The notes under the pieces are model-generated. The model saw nothing but the letters and a program-made list of their open reading frames with translations, made no database searches and was not told the DNA's origin. Both the position numbers and the translations under genes were made by a program. A DNA stretch of 64,000 nucleotides from Dryomyza anilis (Eukaryota; Arthropoda; Insecta; Diptera; Dryomyzidae), in assembly GCA_951804985.1 (NCBI GenBank), contig OX638133.1:78932367-78996366 (forward strand), written 5' to 3'. This document shows, one piece after another, positions 1-11,389 of the stretch (position 1 is its first letter; every line of letters begins with the position of its first letter).

Positions 1-469
1 AAGTGTCACCACATTTGCCGTGTAGAAAGTAATTGTTGCCGTGACTAATAGAAAGTATTTAAAAAACAATAAAATCAAAGACAACACCACCAGCCTTAAC
101 ACTTTTAACAACAAACAAATTGTAATGACAACCAATAAACTGAAGCTAATTGGTGGATTTTTATGCTTAACATTAACAAGCAATTCATTATATTCGTCTT
201 AGTCAAATGCGGCTCGAAGTGTGCGGTTTAGTGAAAAAAAAAAACAAATAACAAAATTTCAATTTGTTATGGTATTGTTTTGGTTCAATTAACATGGAAA
301 TTTGTGATTGCGTCAATTTTTAAAAGACGTAGATTTGAAATGTAAATTTAAACGAAACGATACTGTAAAAACGAAACGAATTCGTCAAAAAACGTAAAAA
401 ATCGAAAAAAAAATAGAAAAAAAACGACGACAGAATGTTGTTTTATATTTTTTATTAAAAATATAATTT
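1..469. other. AT-rich non-coding DNA
   Basis: No convincing open frame. From about 230 the plus strand is A-rich with repeated ACGAAACGA-type words, a texture common in fly 5' leaders. I see no TATA-initiator pair or splice donor that would make this an exon. Confidence 0.5.
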
Positions 470-1475
470 TGTTGCATATTTTGTATACCTTTGTATATTT
501 TTGCATATTTTATATATTCTGCATATTATTGCCTATTTTTCTTTTTTTTTTTAATATTTTTACTTGTCTTTGGATATTTTGCATAGTTTGGATATTTTGC
601 ATAGTTGTGCATATTTATACATCTTTGCGCATATTTGTGCATATTTTTGTATATTTTGCATATTTCGTATGTTTTGCATATTTTTCATTTTTTGCACGAT
701 TTACATATTTTTTATACTTTGCATATTGTAGGATATTTTGTAAATTTCGCATGTTTTGCATCTTTTGTATTTTTTGAATATTTTTTGGGACATTTTTTCT
801 TTTGTTATGCATACTTTGCATATTTTACATATGTATATGTGCTTGTTTATGTATATTTTAGAATAATTTCCATATTTTGCATAGTTGTGAATATTTGTTA
901 ATATTTTTTACGTATTTTTAATAAAATATTTGCATATTTTATACATATTTTTCCAGATTTGTGCATATCTTTAATACATTTGCTTATTTTACATATTTTT
1001 CCTTATTTAGTTGTGCATATTTTGTATATTTTGCATATTATTTTTGCATGTTTTGCATATTTCGCATGTTTTTCGTAAATTACAAAAAATTGTTAGGCGA
1101 ATTTCGGACTAAAGTAAGTATGTAATTAAAATGCATTATGCATACTTTGGATATTTTGCAAATTTTTACATATATAAGCATTTTTATGTATATTTTTGGA
1201 TATTTTCCATATTTTCATTAGTTGTGAATATTTATGCATATTTTTGCGTATTTTTAAAAAAAAGTTTGTACATTTTTACAAGCTTTTTGCAGATTTGTCC
1301 ATATATTTTTAGTTGTGCATATTTTACAATTTTGCATATTTTGCATATTTTGCATATTTTGTATATTTTGCATATTTTGCATACTTTGCATATTTTGCAT
1401 ACTTTGCATACTTTGCATATTATGCATATTTTTGACAATTCTACATATTTTTCATATTTCGCATTATAGTAAAAA
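470..1475. repeat. 9-bp AT-rich minisatellite (TTTTGCATA)n
   Basis: A degenerate tandem array of TTTTGCATA. Unit order is loose at 470-1080 and nearly perfect at about 1335-1425. The apparent peptides (runs such as CIFCIF) come from translating the 9-bp unit and are not genes. Slippage expansion is the simplest origin (inference). Confidence 0.85.
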
Positions 1476-2396
1476 AAAAATCGTTGCGCGAATTTCTGAC
1501 TAATTTGTTTCGTTTTATTTTATATGAGGGTAAGTAAAAATTTCAAACTAAATACAATTTTATGAAATTTTCAAATTAAAATTTTTAAAATTTTAATTTC
1601 TAATTTTTGGATTTATTACCTAACATATGGAATTGTTGGAATATTTTTAATTGTATTTTAATATTTTTTTTATTTCCTACTTATACAAATTGTTATCTGT
1701 ACATTTCCCCCCATTTTAATTATATACAGCTGCTATCCATTTCAACAAATTCTTTATATTCTAAAATTATGTTTAATGATCTTCCATTTTAATTGCAGTT
1801 GCAATTATATACATATATAAATTGTGCCGCCAATGTCAAACCATACATCAATCAACCGATTTAAATGCGGCAACATTTAAACAGATATTTTTAAAACAAT
1901 TTAGTAATTTTAACAATTTATACAATTTCTCAATTAATGCTGGATAATGTGGAGGTTGATCGTAAACTGGGTCAAATTGACAAAGAAGCCGCACAAAATA
2001 CTTTTGCAAAAAAGAGCAGAAAACAAAAACTCACAAAGATCGGTATAAATTTATGAATTAAATGTGTGCTATTTTTTAATGAAATGAAAGTTACAATTGA
2101 AAGCATAAACTGAAAACACAAATTGACTGTTGTAATTGGATGTTGATTATTTGGATGCTTAAATATGTCTGTTGAAAAAACGATATGCGTTTAAAGATAA
2201 CAGTAGAAGTATAATAAATTTTAAAACTTACTAGGTAATTCTTAGAATTTTTATTGTTCTTGCACCGTCAGTCTTATTCTTGTTCTTGCTGCAATAGTCT
2301 TGCATTTCTATATATTAAAATGTTAGTTTAAAGTAGTGTTTTATTTTTCGTTTTTCAAGAAGAAACATATTAAAGAAATAATAAGAATTAAGTAGA
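1476..2396. other. AT-rich DNA without recognisable genes
   Basis: Single-copy looking AT-rich sequence. I see no open frame with coding character, no terminal repeats and no tRNA-like boxes. Confidence 0.5.
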
Positions 2397-2960
2397 ATAT
2401 AGTTGAATAAGAGAATATAGTAGATTAGAGTAAAATAGAGTAGAATAGAGTAGAATAGAGTAGAATAGAGTAGAATAGAGTAGACTAGAGTAGACTAGAA
2501 TAGAGTAGAATAGAGTAGAATGGAGTAGAATAGAGTACAATAGAGTAGAATAGAGTAGAATAGAGTAGAATAGAGTAGAATAGAATAGAATAAAGTAGAG
2601 TAGAGTAGAATAGAGTAGAATAGAGTAGAATAGAGTAGAATAGAGTAGAATAGAGTATAATAGAGTAGAATAGAGTAGAATAGAGTAGAATAGAGTAGAA
2701 TAGAGTAGAATAGAGTAGAATAGAGTAGAATAGAGTAGAATAGAGTAGAATAGAGTATAATAGAGTAGAATAGAATAGAGTAGAATAGAGTAGAATAGAG
2801 TAGAATAGAGTAGAATAGAGTAGAATAGAGTAGAATAGAGTAGAATAGAGTAGAATAGAGTAGAATAGAGTAGAATAGAGTAGAAAAGAGTAGAATAGAG
2901 TAGAATAGAGTAGAATAGAGTAGAATAGAGTTGAATAGTGTTGAATAGAGTTATAAATAG
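2397..2960. repeat. 10-bp minisatellite (TAGAATAGAG)n
   Basis: A regular array of about 56 units of TAGAATAGAG, purine-rich on the plus strand. Variants such as TATAATAGAG recur at intervals, which suggests higher-order blocks. The minus strand stays open for 189 codons (LYSTLFYSIL runs) only because the unit lacks stops in that frame. After 2960 the array decays into GTTGAATAG variants. Confidence 0.95.
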
Positions 2961-4140
2961 TGAAATATACTAGAAAAAAGAAGAACAGAGTATAATAAAG
3001 TAACAAACATTCGTTTGCTGTTTCACCTGACGTTTTCCTCTTTTCAGCAAACATTTCTGCTATTTTAGCAACTGTCTCTTGCTACTGATACAGACTTTTT
3101 ATTTTGAGTGTACAAGCAATACAAATGAATAAAATATATGAAAGCTACTTAAAATAATTGGTGAGGAATTAAAATAATGTTGCTAACAATAGGCATGCAA
3201 TGAAACAGACTAAAACATTATTGCTAAATAATTAATTTATGTTAATAAAAATACAACAAACTGATTAGTAAATAAGTAAAAAATAATAATATTTTTCACA
3301 GTGACTAACAGCAACAATCAAAACACTTTAACAACAAAAATATTATAAAAAAATGACAACAGCAACAACAACTTTCCATTTTTATCTTCAATTTGTATAA
3401 AATTTCTACAGTTGCACAGATATCTGTATAAACAAGCAATGCGTCGGCGATGCAATAGTAATAGCAATTTTTTTCTACTTGTTGATTTTGGCAGCAATAT
3501 TTGCTTTTTTACTTTTTTTATATATTTTGTGCGAAAAAGCAACAAACTCTTATTACTTATTACCCAGTGTTGCCACTTTTTGTGTCTGCACGGTGTCTGC
3601 TCGTGCGCAGCAAGTGCGACGCGCCATAGTTGCTGCTGGTGACTGTTGCACGATATTCAGTTGCTTAGTTTTTGTTTCTGTTGCTGTCTAAAGAAGTTGT
3701 CGTAATATTCACGCGACTCTAGGCAATTTAAGCAAAAGAAAAAATTCCATTTTTATCTGCGAAAACTTTCGTCTTCAAGTGCATTTGTACTTTTATTCCC
3801 TCTGTTTTTGTTAATTTTCAAAACGATTTTCTTTTCAATCATTGTCGGTCGATGAAATTGTCGATTTCCTTTCACCGAGTTCACGCCATGTTTGGCGGTG
3901 TTCATTTCTTTTTTTTTTTCAAATGCAGTCGGTGAATGTGATTGTTGGCGAGTTACAACATTTGTGAATGTAATTTTTGTGCAGTTTAATTTGAACTCTA
4001 ACTCGACACAATGACAGTGAAGAGTTTGAAAGAAGTAGCGGGTGTTGAACTCGTAAATAAAAATTTTAGTGAAATAGATGATAGTTTTCAAAAGGACTAA
4101 AGTCCATCTGTGACGACTAAAAATACCCAGAAATAATCAC
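2961..4140. other. Unique island with CAA-rich stretches
   Basis: Less AT-rich than its surroundings. It holds AACAGCAACAA-like words near 3305-3375, a GTGCGCAGCAAGTGCG segment near 3604 and mixed sequence to 4090. Frames on both strands reach 75-112 codons but overlap one another and show no domain. Best read as ancestral non-coding DNA between repeat insertions, possibly regulatory or UTR (inference). Confidence 0.4.
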
Positions 4141-4144
4141 TTCC

Positions 4145-4477
4145 CTACTAAATTAAATATGAGGTATAATTACAAAAAAAGGGCAGATCACCGGTATAAA
4201 TCGACCAATTATGTTCAATTTCAATACCAGACAGCATAGATACCTATATTCATAATCAAAGGTCTATGTTTTGTTTATCTAGATCTATCTCTATTCCATT
4301 AATCGTGATTATAACCAACGGACAGACTTACACATGAGATGTAATTACATAAAACAGCAGATCACTGACTAGAACTGCTTCCTTTTTAGTATTCATGATT
4401 TTAATAAACGGAGAGATTTACGCATAAAATGTATCAGGAGATGATGTTGATAAAAATGTATATCCATACACAGAAAA
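4145..4477. repeat. Degenerate tandem dimer, about 174 bp period
   Basis: ATGAGGTATAATTACA near 4159 is echoed by ATGAGATGTAATTACA near 4334. Each is followed by a CAGATCAC word and then an ATTAATCGTGATTATAA or ATTCATGATTTTAATAA word. A third partial unit starts near 4415. It looks like an old, decayed duplication of a dispersed repeat. Confidence 0.5.
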
Positions 4478-4777
4478 CAATAATATAATAACAGTTTGGC
4501 ACTACTTAGTCCGAGCTCTCTGACCATTTTGCACTGTGCGTGTTATATTTGTACTCAAAGTGGTGGGACCTACAGTTTATTGCCGAATCCGAACGGCGGG
4601 TGAGAGCTTTTCATAGGCAATGTTTTTACTCTCGTAGGTTTGCCATTTACTGCCGAGAGGTAACGCGGTATAGAAAAAAGTTTCTATGAAAAGGTGTTGT
4701 TGGCCCCAGTCCAGGCTTGAACCGGGGACCTTTCGGCTCGCAGTCCAATGCACTAAGCACTGAGCTACCACGGCTAC
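4478..4777 (-). mobile_element. tRNA-derived SINE, copy 1
   Basis: Read on the minus strand, the 5' head starts at 4777 with GTAGCCGTGGTAGCTCAG. It has an A box (TAGCTCAGTGC-like) and, about 40 nt on, a B box (GGTTCAAGCCT), the internal RNA polymerase III promoter of tRNA-derived SINEs. The tRNA-unrelated body matches the copies at 41392 and 54230 over its whole length. The 3' end is AT-rich with ATT-like repeats (4478-4495). Flanking TACACAGAAAA and TACACAAAAAA could be a decayed target-site duplication, but five extra bases lie between the head and the second copy. A long minus-strand frame here belongs to the SINE. Confidence 0.85.
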
Positions 4778-4799
4778 GAGGCTACACAAAAAAAAATAG

Positions 4800-5163
4800 T
4801 CGACGTAAATATAGCAACCGATATTAATTGCATGCATTAATTAATCCAGCAATGAAATTCAGCAATTTAATGAAACCTTTTGCTATTCGTAGGTAAACTA
4901 ACAATTTCGATTGCTTAAATGTATATTTATTTTTACGACAATACAGCAAAATATTTAGTCAGTGCAGTTTTAGCAAATATAATTGCTGAAACTACGCCGA
5001 CTAATTTATTTGCTGCATTGACGTACAAATATTCATATTACGTTAGGTTATTGATTGCTGATTTAACGTAGAATAGTAAATGTCTTCATTAAATTACTGA
5101 ATTTCATTGCTGGACTGATTGTTGCATGCAATTAATATTGCTTGCTATATGTATTTACGACGA
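4800..5163. mobile_element. Fold-back MITE, nearly full-length palindrome
   Basis: The left 75 bp (TCGACGTAAATA... to ...CAATTTAATGAA) matches the reverse complement of the right 75 bp (ending TATTTACGACGA) with few differences. Inner segments also pair (CAGCAAAATATTTAGTC with GACTAATTTATTTGCTG). The whole 364 bp could therefore fold into one hairpin centred near 4981. It has no coding capacity and lies 22 bp from the SINE. Superfamily not assigned. Confidence 0.8.
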
Positions 5164-5289
5164 TCATTTTGTTCTTTGTAATGACTTAACATCCTTAAAA
5201 ATCGATGTTCAAATAAATATACGTCTATTACAAAATATTTTTCAAAGATTTTAAAAATGTTTTCATATTCCTTGTGTAACTGGTCGGGT

Positions 5290-5680
5290 TTAGAAAATAA
5301 AAAATAACACTGCCCCACAAATGCAAAATTTGAAGTGAGGCATTAAAAAAATTGCAGCCATTATAATTATAGCATAAGTTTTTTCAAATTGGTTTTAGAT
5401 TTTGAGATATAGCTAATTTTTCAATTTCTAATTATTTATTTTATTTTTAACATTCCAAAAAATAATAGATTGAAATTATTTTTCCGATTTTAGATGCAGA
5501 AAACCTTGCTCTACAAAAGAAAAAATTGTTTTAATGCGTGTAAAATTTTGTATTCGAAATATAGGCAAAAGAGTTTCAAAATTTGTCGAAACATTAAATA
5601 TTGTGCGAATTAAAAATTTTAAAAACAGGTATTTCCGGGCTTTCCGGAAATACACTAAAGAAATAGAGAGCTATAGTTAT
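5290..5680 (+). repeat. Diverged dispersed repeat, related to 63135-63420
   Basis: Words such as TTTTGAGATATAGC, TTTTTCAATTT, CGATTTTAGATGC, TTAATGCGTG and ATATAGGCAAAAGAG occur in the same order in the reverse complement of 63135-63420. Identity is low. Probably two old copies of one element; no coding potential. Confidence 0.4.
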
Positions 5681-5906
5681 TGCTATATCGTAAAAAAAAG
5701 CTGATTCAGTTTTTAGATTCACGGTCATAAATGTAACCAATAAAGGCTGCAACTTTTACTGCACCAAGATACGAATAAGGCGTAAAATTATTAACTAGTC
5801 TCTGGGGATAATTAAAAATACTCAATATTTTTCAAAGAGCTTCAATTTATATTTTATATAATATTTTACACAGTATTTTATAATATTAAACTTTGTTTCT
5901 ATGATA

Positions 5907-6872
5907 CACAGAAAAAAAAATGTACATCATATTGATGAATTCCGTTCTTCAAACCATGATTCATTGTATTGAAGAACCATTCATAATATTAATGACTAAC
6001 GCCATCATTGTTATGAATGAAATATGAAGAACGCTTGGTAACTGTCGAAAAAGTGTTCTTCAATATGATGAACTGTATGTGAAGAATACGTTTCATCATA
6101 TTAATGAACCAAAACATAAAATACAACATATATGTTCATCATATTGAAGAACGCTGTTCATTAAACCAAATTTCTACCAAAATATTTTTTTTCGTTCATT
6201 TTTTGCCGTACTTCTTAGTTCTCACGTAGTTCTTGTATGTTATTTCTTATATAATGCTTGCTCGACATGCATAAATTAGTAAAATGTTTTATAATATATT
6301 TATTATAATTACTACTTTTTATTAATAAAAAGTTATATTTATAAAAAATATATTTTTGAAAAAAATATTTTTTTCGAACAATTTTTTTTTTCGAAAAATT
6401 TTTTTTGAATAAATTTTTTTTTTTCGAACAATATTTTTTTCGAACTAATTTTTTTCGAACAATTTTTTTTGAACAATTTTTTTTTTTCGAATAATTTTTT
6501 TTTTCGAACCAATTTTTTTTTTCGAACAAACAATTTTTTTTTTGTAAAAATGTTTTTTCGGAACTATTTTTCTTCCCTAAAATTTTTTTTTCTGATAATT
6601 TTTATAAAATTTTTTTTTGTTATTTTTTAAATAAAATTTATACAACACTTTTTTTTGATTTATTTTATAAAAAAAAAATATTATGAACAAATTCATCAAT
6701 ATGACAATTCAAATTCATTGTATTGAATATTTTGTTCATATATATAATGAATACATTCATTAATATGTCATTTAATGAACGGTGGTATCAATATGATGAA
6801 ACTGGTAGTTGGTGAAAAAATTCATAATATTTATGAATAAATTCATCATATTGAAGAATTTTTTTTTCTGTG
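5907..6872 (+). mobile_element. TA-flanked MITE, 966 bp, copy 1
   Basis: Termini are CACAGAAAAAAAAATGTACA and, reverse-complemented, CACAGAAAAAAAAATTCTTC. Each is bordered outside by TA (5905-5906, 6873-6874), as expected for Tc1/mariner-type insertion. The interior has short TTCATCATATTGAAGAA-like palindromic words and a central run of TTCGAACAATTTTTTTT units that yields spurious KKK-rich frames. No transposase is present. An inverted second copy lies at 50453-51392. Confidence 0.85.
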
Positions 6873-8159
6873 TACATTTAAGTTCAATGCCTCTAAACAT
6901 TATTCACTTTTCAGTAAATGCTACCGAATTTAATAGCCGAAATTTTAATTTTGCATAAAAACTCGTTTAAGCTAAAACAAAAAAATATTTGATATCATAT
7001 TTTATTGATTTTTTTTATTAATTTTATAGTTAAGCTTAAGCCAACATACGTCACAATGAAGCACTCGGTGTCAATCAACGTAGTGCTTATTAGAATTTTA
7101 TTAAAATCAATTTTTTTTTGAGATTACTATGCCTTATAACGAATTATATATATATATTTCTAAATTTGTATTTTATTATAATTTCTTAAAATTTTTTATT
7201 GAAACCATTTTGTTAACAGCACAATAAAACAAAGTTTAATTATAGACCTTTCAACGGCTTAAAGCCATTTGATTTTTTTTGATTTTTTTTGCTGTTATAT
7301 GATTTTTTACTTTTGGACCCTCGAATAGATGTCAAGTCAAGTTGAACTCGCATTTAGTTCCGCATTTGATCTGTGTTCAATTTGCATTTTTATGGCTTTT
7401 GTTATGTTTCGAGGTAGGGGCCAATTTTTTTTTTTTCGTATGCTTGTGTTGCGTAATAATATTTTTAAGAAGGCTTAAAAATAGTGAAGTGTTTGCGAAT
7501 TAACTATGACTTGTTTAAAATTATCAAGTTTGAAAAAAAAAAAAAATAGAAAAATGTAGTCAATGTTGTATGTTATCATGAAGAATTTGAATTTAAAAAT
7601 TTAATTTTCATAATTTGAAATATGAGTCATTTTAATTAAAATCGAATTTGCGCAGATATTGAAGCAATGCTTCGTATTGTCAAAATGATTCGCATTTTCT
7701 TTAATTTGTCTATGCCTAAAACCATTTTTTATTATTCGAAAATATAAAAATTGAAATTGGTAGATATTAACAAAACCGTTGAACTACGCATTTGAAAAAT
7801 TCAAAAATAAAGTAAAAGATTTGTTTAGAAAATGTAGGCTTGCTTAGAGCAATAATAATAAATAAAAAATAGTATTTATCCATTTGAATAGCAATAAACT
7901 ATTGATTTTATAGTATTTTATATTTTCATATAAATTAAAAAGCATTATCTATTTTGTAATATTTTTTCATTATTATTTTTATTATTATCATTATTATTTT
8001 ATTATTATTATTTTATTCAGTAAATACTATTTACAGAATAAAATAATAATTTATCCTTTTTTTAATAGTAACTAAACTACTAATTGTATGGTATTTTTTT
8101 TTTGTATATATTTTACAATATAAGTTTATCTGCAAATCCATGAGAGTTTAAATTAAATA
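6873..8159. other. AT-rich DNA, low-complexity ATT tracts
   Basis: No open frame of note. It includes an (ATT)n-rich segment near 7960-8015 and several poly-T runs. No terminal repeats or structured RNA recognised. Confidence 0.5.
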
Positions 8160-9840
8160 ATATAATGTGACATTTATTTTTATCACAATGATAATTGATA
8201 AAGAGATAAGAAGTACTTTTTTTAAATATCACAGAAGTATATTAAACAGTTTACATTTTATCACATACATATTCATAAGTGAATGAATATAAACCAACTA
8301 TTTTACAAAATGTATCACTGAGATATATCGCAGTATTTATATTTAATATAAAATATATAAACATAATAAAGAGGTCATAAGGAAATACCTAATAAAAAAT
8401 ATCACAATTATTATTACAATAATCATATTATTTGATTATCAATATATCAAAATATATAATTACAAAAATGTATCACAATTAAATTAATTTTGAATTCTTT
8501 ATGTGTGATATATTATATTTGTAAGCAATTAAAATTTATTGCTGTGATATATTGCAATACAAAAACATTAAATTCTCCTTTTAATCTATCATCAATATTT
8601 CCTATTTCACGAGTAGGGGACATCGATTGATTGCAGTGATATATCTAAATACGTAAATTTTATACAAAATATATGTTATGTTTTTTACGAATATTTATTA
8701 AAAAGACATATATAAAAAAATGTATTACATTGCTTAGAATATATAAATATAAATATGTATCACACTTACTCTTGTGATAAATACTCAATGTGTGATAAAT
8801 TTGAAAATAAATTATTCAAACAAGAGATAAACAAAAATTTATAAATTTATTTTAGTGATATATCGCATAATAATAGATATAACCATTAGGAGTAAATAAA
8901 TATAATTTATAATTAATAAATGTATACAATGTTAATCACAACGATGTATAACAAAGAATTAAAATACATAAATATATCACAATGATGTTGCTGATAACAT
9001 TTATTGCGTGAAATGTTATGATATATCACAAAGTATATAAATCAAATTTGTATCACAATTAAACTAGTGATACAATTAAACTGTGATAAATTTATTTTGT
9101 CAGCAATTAAATACATTTATTACAAAAATAAAGTATTTGAAATAAGAGACAACAATATATTAATAAATTTATTACAGTGATATATCGCATAGTAAAACAT
9201 ATAACGAACAAGAACAAAAAAATATAATTGTAGAATATTGAAATGTTAACAGTAATATATCGTAATAGCCCGAGACAAGGTTTCTGACATTTTTCCGTAT
9301 ATATTTTAGGTATTTTTCCGGCAACACGCATTTAAAAATTGAATATTTTGGGAAGGTTGTAAAAATTGGGAATTTTAATGAGAAATGCAAGGCATATTTT
9401 GGGTACTGTCAGAAAAGAGACAGCTTTTGATAAAAACTCCGCTTGAAATCTTTGGAAAAAATATTTCTGAACTGCTTTGACCCTGCAAAACCCTGTATGT
9501 GGAAGTATATTTTATAAATAAAAAAATAAAATAAAAACAAATGTTTATTAGAATGATATATATCACAATAACGTTAATAATTTATGTGTGAAAAAAATAT
9601 ACCATTTAATTTAAAAAAATAGAATGTTTGTAAAACAAAAATAAAATATTTTACATATCACAGTGATATTTATCAATAACTAAAATGATATATTAAAGTG
9701 AAGCAGTTTATTAAAGTTTATTAACCAAAATAATAATAAATCTATTTATGAATGTGATAATTATTTTTATAAATTTGTTAACTATTTTTTGAAATGCGAA
9801 AATTATTTTTTGAGAAGTGAAATATATTTGAAACATTTTA
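8160..9840. repeat. Tract with recurring TATCACAGTGATATATC motif, left part
   Basis: GTGATATATCGCA, TATCACAATGAT, TGTGATAAATT and related words recur every 50-120 bp on both strands, separated by AT filler. The core resembles an imperfect palindrome, ATCACAGTGAT. Spacing is irregular, so this is not a clean tandem array; it looks like a decayed satellite or clustered short inverted repeats. No coding sequence. Confidence 0.6.
9540..9705 (+). repeat. Direct duplicate, left copy (partner at 11785-11950)
   Basis: The order ATGTTTATTAGAATGATATA, ATGTGTGA, GTTTGTAAAACAAAAATAAA, TATCACAGTGA, CAATAACTAAAATGATATAT is repeated at 11785-11950 with small differences. The two copies enclose about 2.1 kb with the CAG/GAT-rich island. 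Confidence 0.7.
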
Positions 9841-9850
9841 TTCTATTTAG

Positions 9851-9892
<42 letters not shown>
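9851..9892. repeat. (AT)n microsatellite
   Basis: An uninterrupted run of about 20 AT dinucleotides, followed by ATTTTATATAAAA. Confidence 0.95.
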
Positions 9893-9895
<3 letters not shown>

Positions 9896-10049
9896 ATATA
9901 AAAAATCGAATGTAAAAATAAATGTTCAATAAAATTCGATAACTGTTACAAAATATATAAATATTTAAATATATAAAAAAATAAATTTAAATAGATTTGA
10001 GTAATTGATAATAAAGTAAGCTGTGATAGTGTTTTAAATTTAAACTAAT

Positions 10050-11340
10050 CTCTTATAACGCCAACAATCTAAAGCATTGCTACTAATTAAGCAACTGCAA
10101 CAGAAATTTCTTAATCCAATTAACAACACCTACAGTAATCGTAGCAAACATTTCAACGGCAATTTCCGCAAAAGATATCATAAGATATAAAACCAGATCA
10201 AAAACTCTTAATTTTCTGCATCATAAAGTGTGGAATTTTTCAACGGAAAAATTGTCATAACATGTAGTAGCAACTGGGCATTTAAGAAATTGTTGTTGTC
10301 GTTATTTGAAGGACGGACAAAAGGTGGAGGAACGATAAAATTAGTGACGAGAACTAATTTTACAAAAAAATTTAAAATATATAAAAAATTTAATAAAAAA
10401 AAAAACAAATAAACAAAAAGATTTTAAAAAGAAAAATAAAATATATGATACTTAGCATGTCGTGAAATAAACAACAATATATATTTTTACAGCAGCAACA
10501 GCAATACTTAAACTAGCAACAACAGCAATAAGTAAACGCCTTCGAACGATGCCAATTTTGTCGCCAACAATGTGAGGCATTCCATCAACATCATCAGCAA
10601 TAACAACAACAACACCACTATCACAATGATGATGATGATGATGAACAACATGCTGCCTGTTGCTGCTTTTACTCATGACTCTGTGTCGTTGATCTCTCGC
10701 TCGATGTGATGACAAACAAGCTATGATGATATGAACGAGCAACAGAATAAGCAGTAACTGCAGCAACAACGAGGAAACAAATGGACAGCAACATAAATGC
10801 AACAACAACTAAACAACTAAAATAGTAAGTAGAATAAATAAATGTTTTAAAGCACTTTAAAAGATGAGGGAGAGCGCGAAAGCAATTTCGTAAAACTACA
10901 GCAACATCTCTTAGATACAAAATAGTGACGACGCAGCGTCATCGTCGTATCTGTGAGATACGACAGCGATAACAACGGCATAGAAGAATTGCAGCCGCTG
11001 CCGGAGAATGTTGCTGCTGCTACTGCATTCATATTGATGACAATAAAAAGAAGAGATTGTGTAGAAAAATACAATATGTAAAAAATAAAAGAAATAAAAG
11101 GATAACGATGATACTAATGATGATGATGACGACAACGACTACGATGATGACAACAGCAAAAATGTGCGCGCGCGCACGCATTCAAGCAATGAGGAAAGAT
11201 AGGAAACAACATTCACAGCCACATTTCGATTTGCCATTCGAAAGGAAACTAACTATTTCAAAGAAATTAAAGAAAATAGTATTTAAAAAAAGTAATAACT
11301 GTATCTAAATACAGCATAAACTATAGAGAAGTAGAAAAAA
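10050..11340. other. CAG/CAA- and GAT-rich unique island
   Basis: Contrasts with the AT-rich flanks. It has CAGCAACAGC clusters (10490-10530), GATGATGATGATGATGA (10628-10644), a second GATGATGATGAC run (11117-11130), an alternating purine-pyrimidine tract (11163-11180) and the inverted repeat GTCGTATCT/AGATACGAC (10944-10964). Frames up to 118 codons exist on the minus strand but are low-complexity (poly-His, poly-Val) and overlap each other. Such islands resemble regulatory or leader sequence of fly developmental and neural genes (inference). Confidence 0.45.
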
Positions 11341-11389
11341 AATATGTTAAAGAAAAACAAAAAAACAAATTAAGTGTCTTAATTATAAA

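Noticed and set aside
2485..3054. 189-codon minus-strand open frame
   Set aside because: It is the 10-bp minisatellite read in a stop-free frame (LYSTLFYSIL repeats).
4577..4837. 86-codon minus-strand frame and apparent tRNA gene
   Set aside because: Both are the SINE: tRNA-like boxes are present but the stems do not fold as a working tRNA and the body continues for about 230 bp.
6215..6533. Lys-rich frames
   Set aside because: They come from the TTCGAACAATTTTTTTT run inside the MITE at 5907-6872.
10452..10808. 118-codon minus-strand frame with poly-His and hydrophobic parts
   Set aside because: Antisense of GAT/CAA-rich simple sequence, overlapped by competing frames; no domain or splice support.
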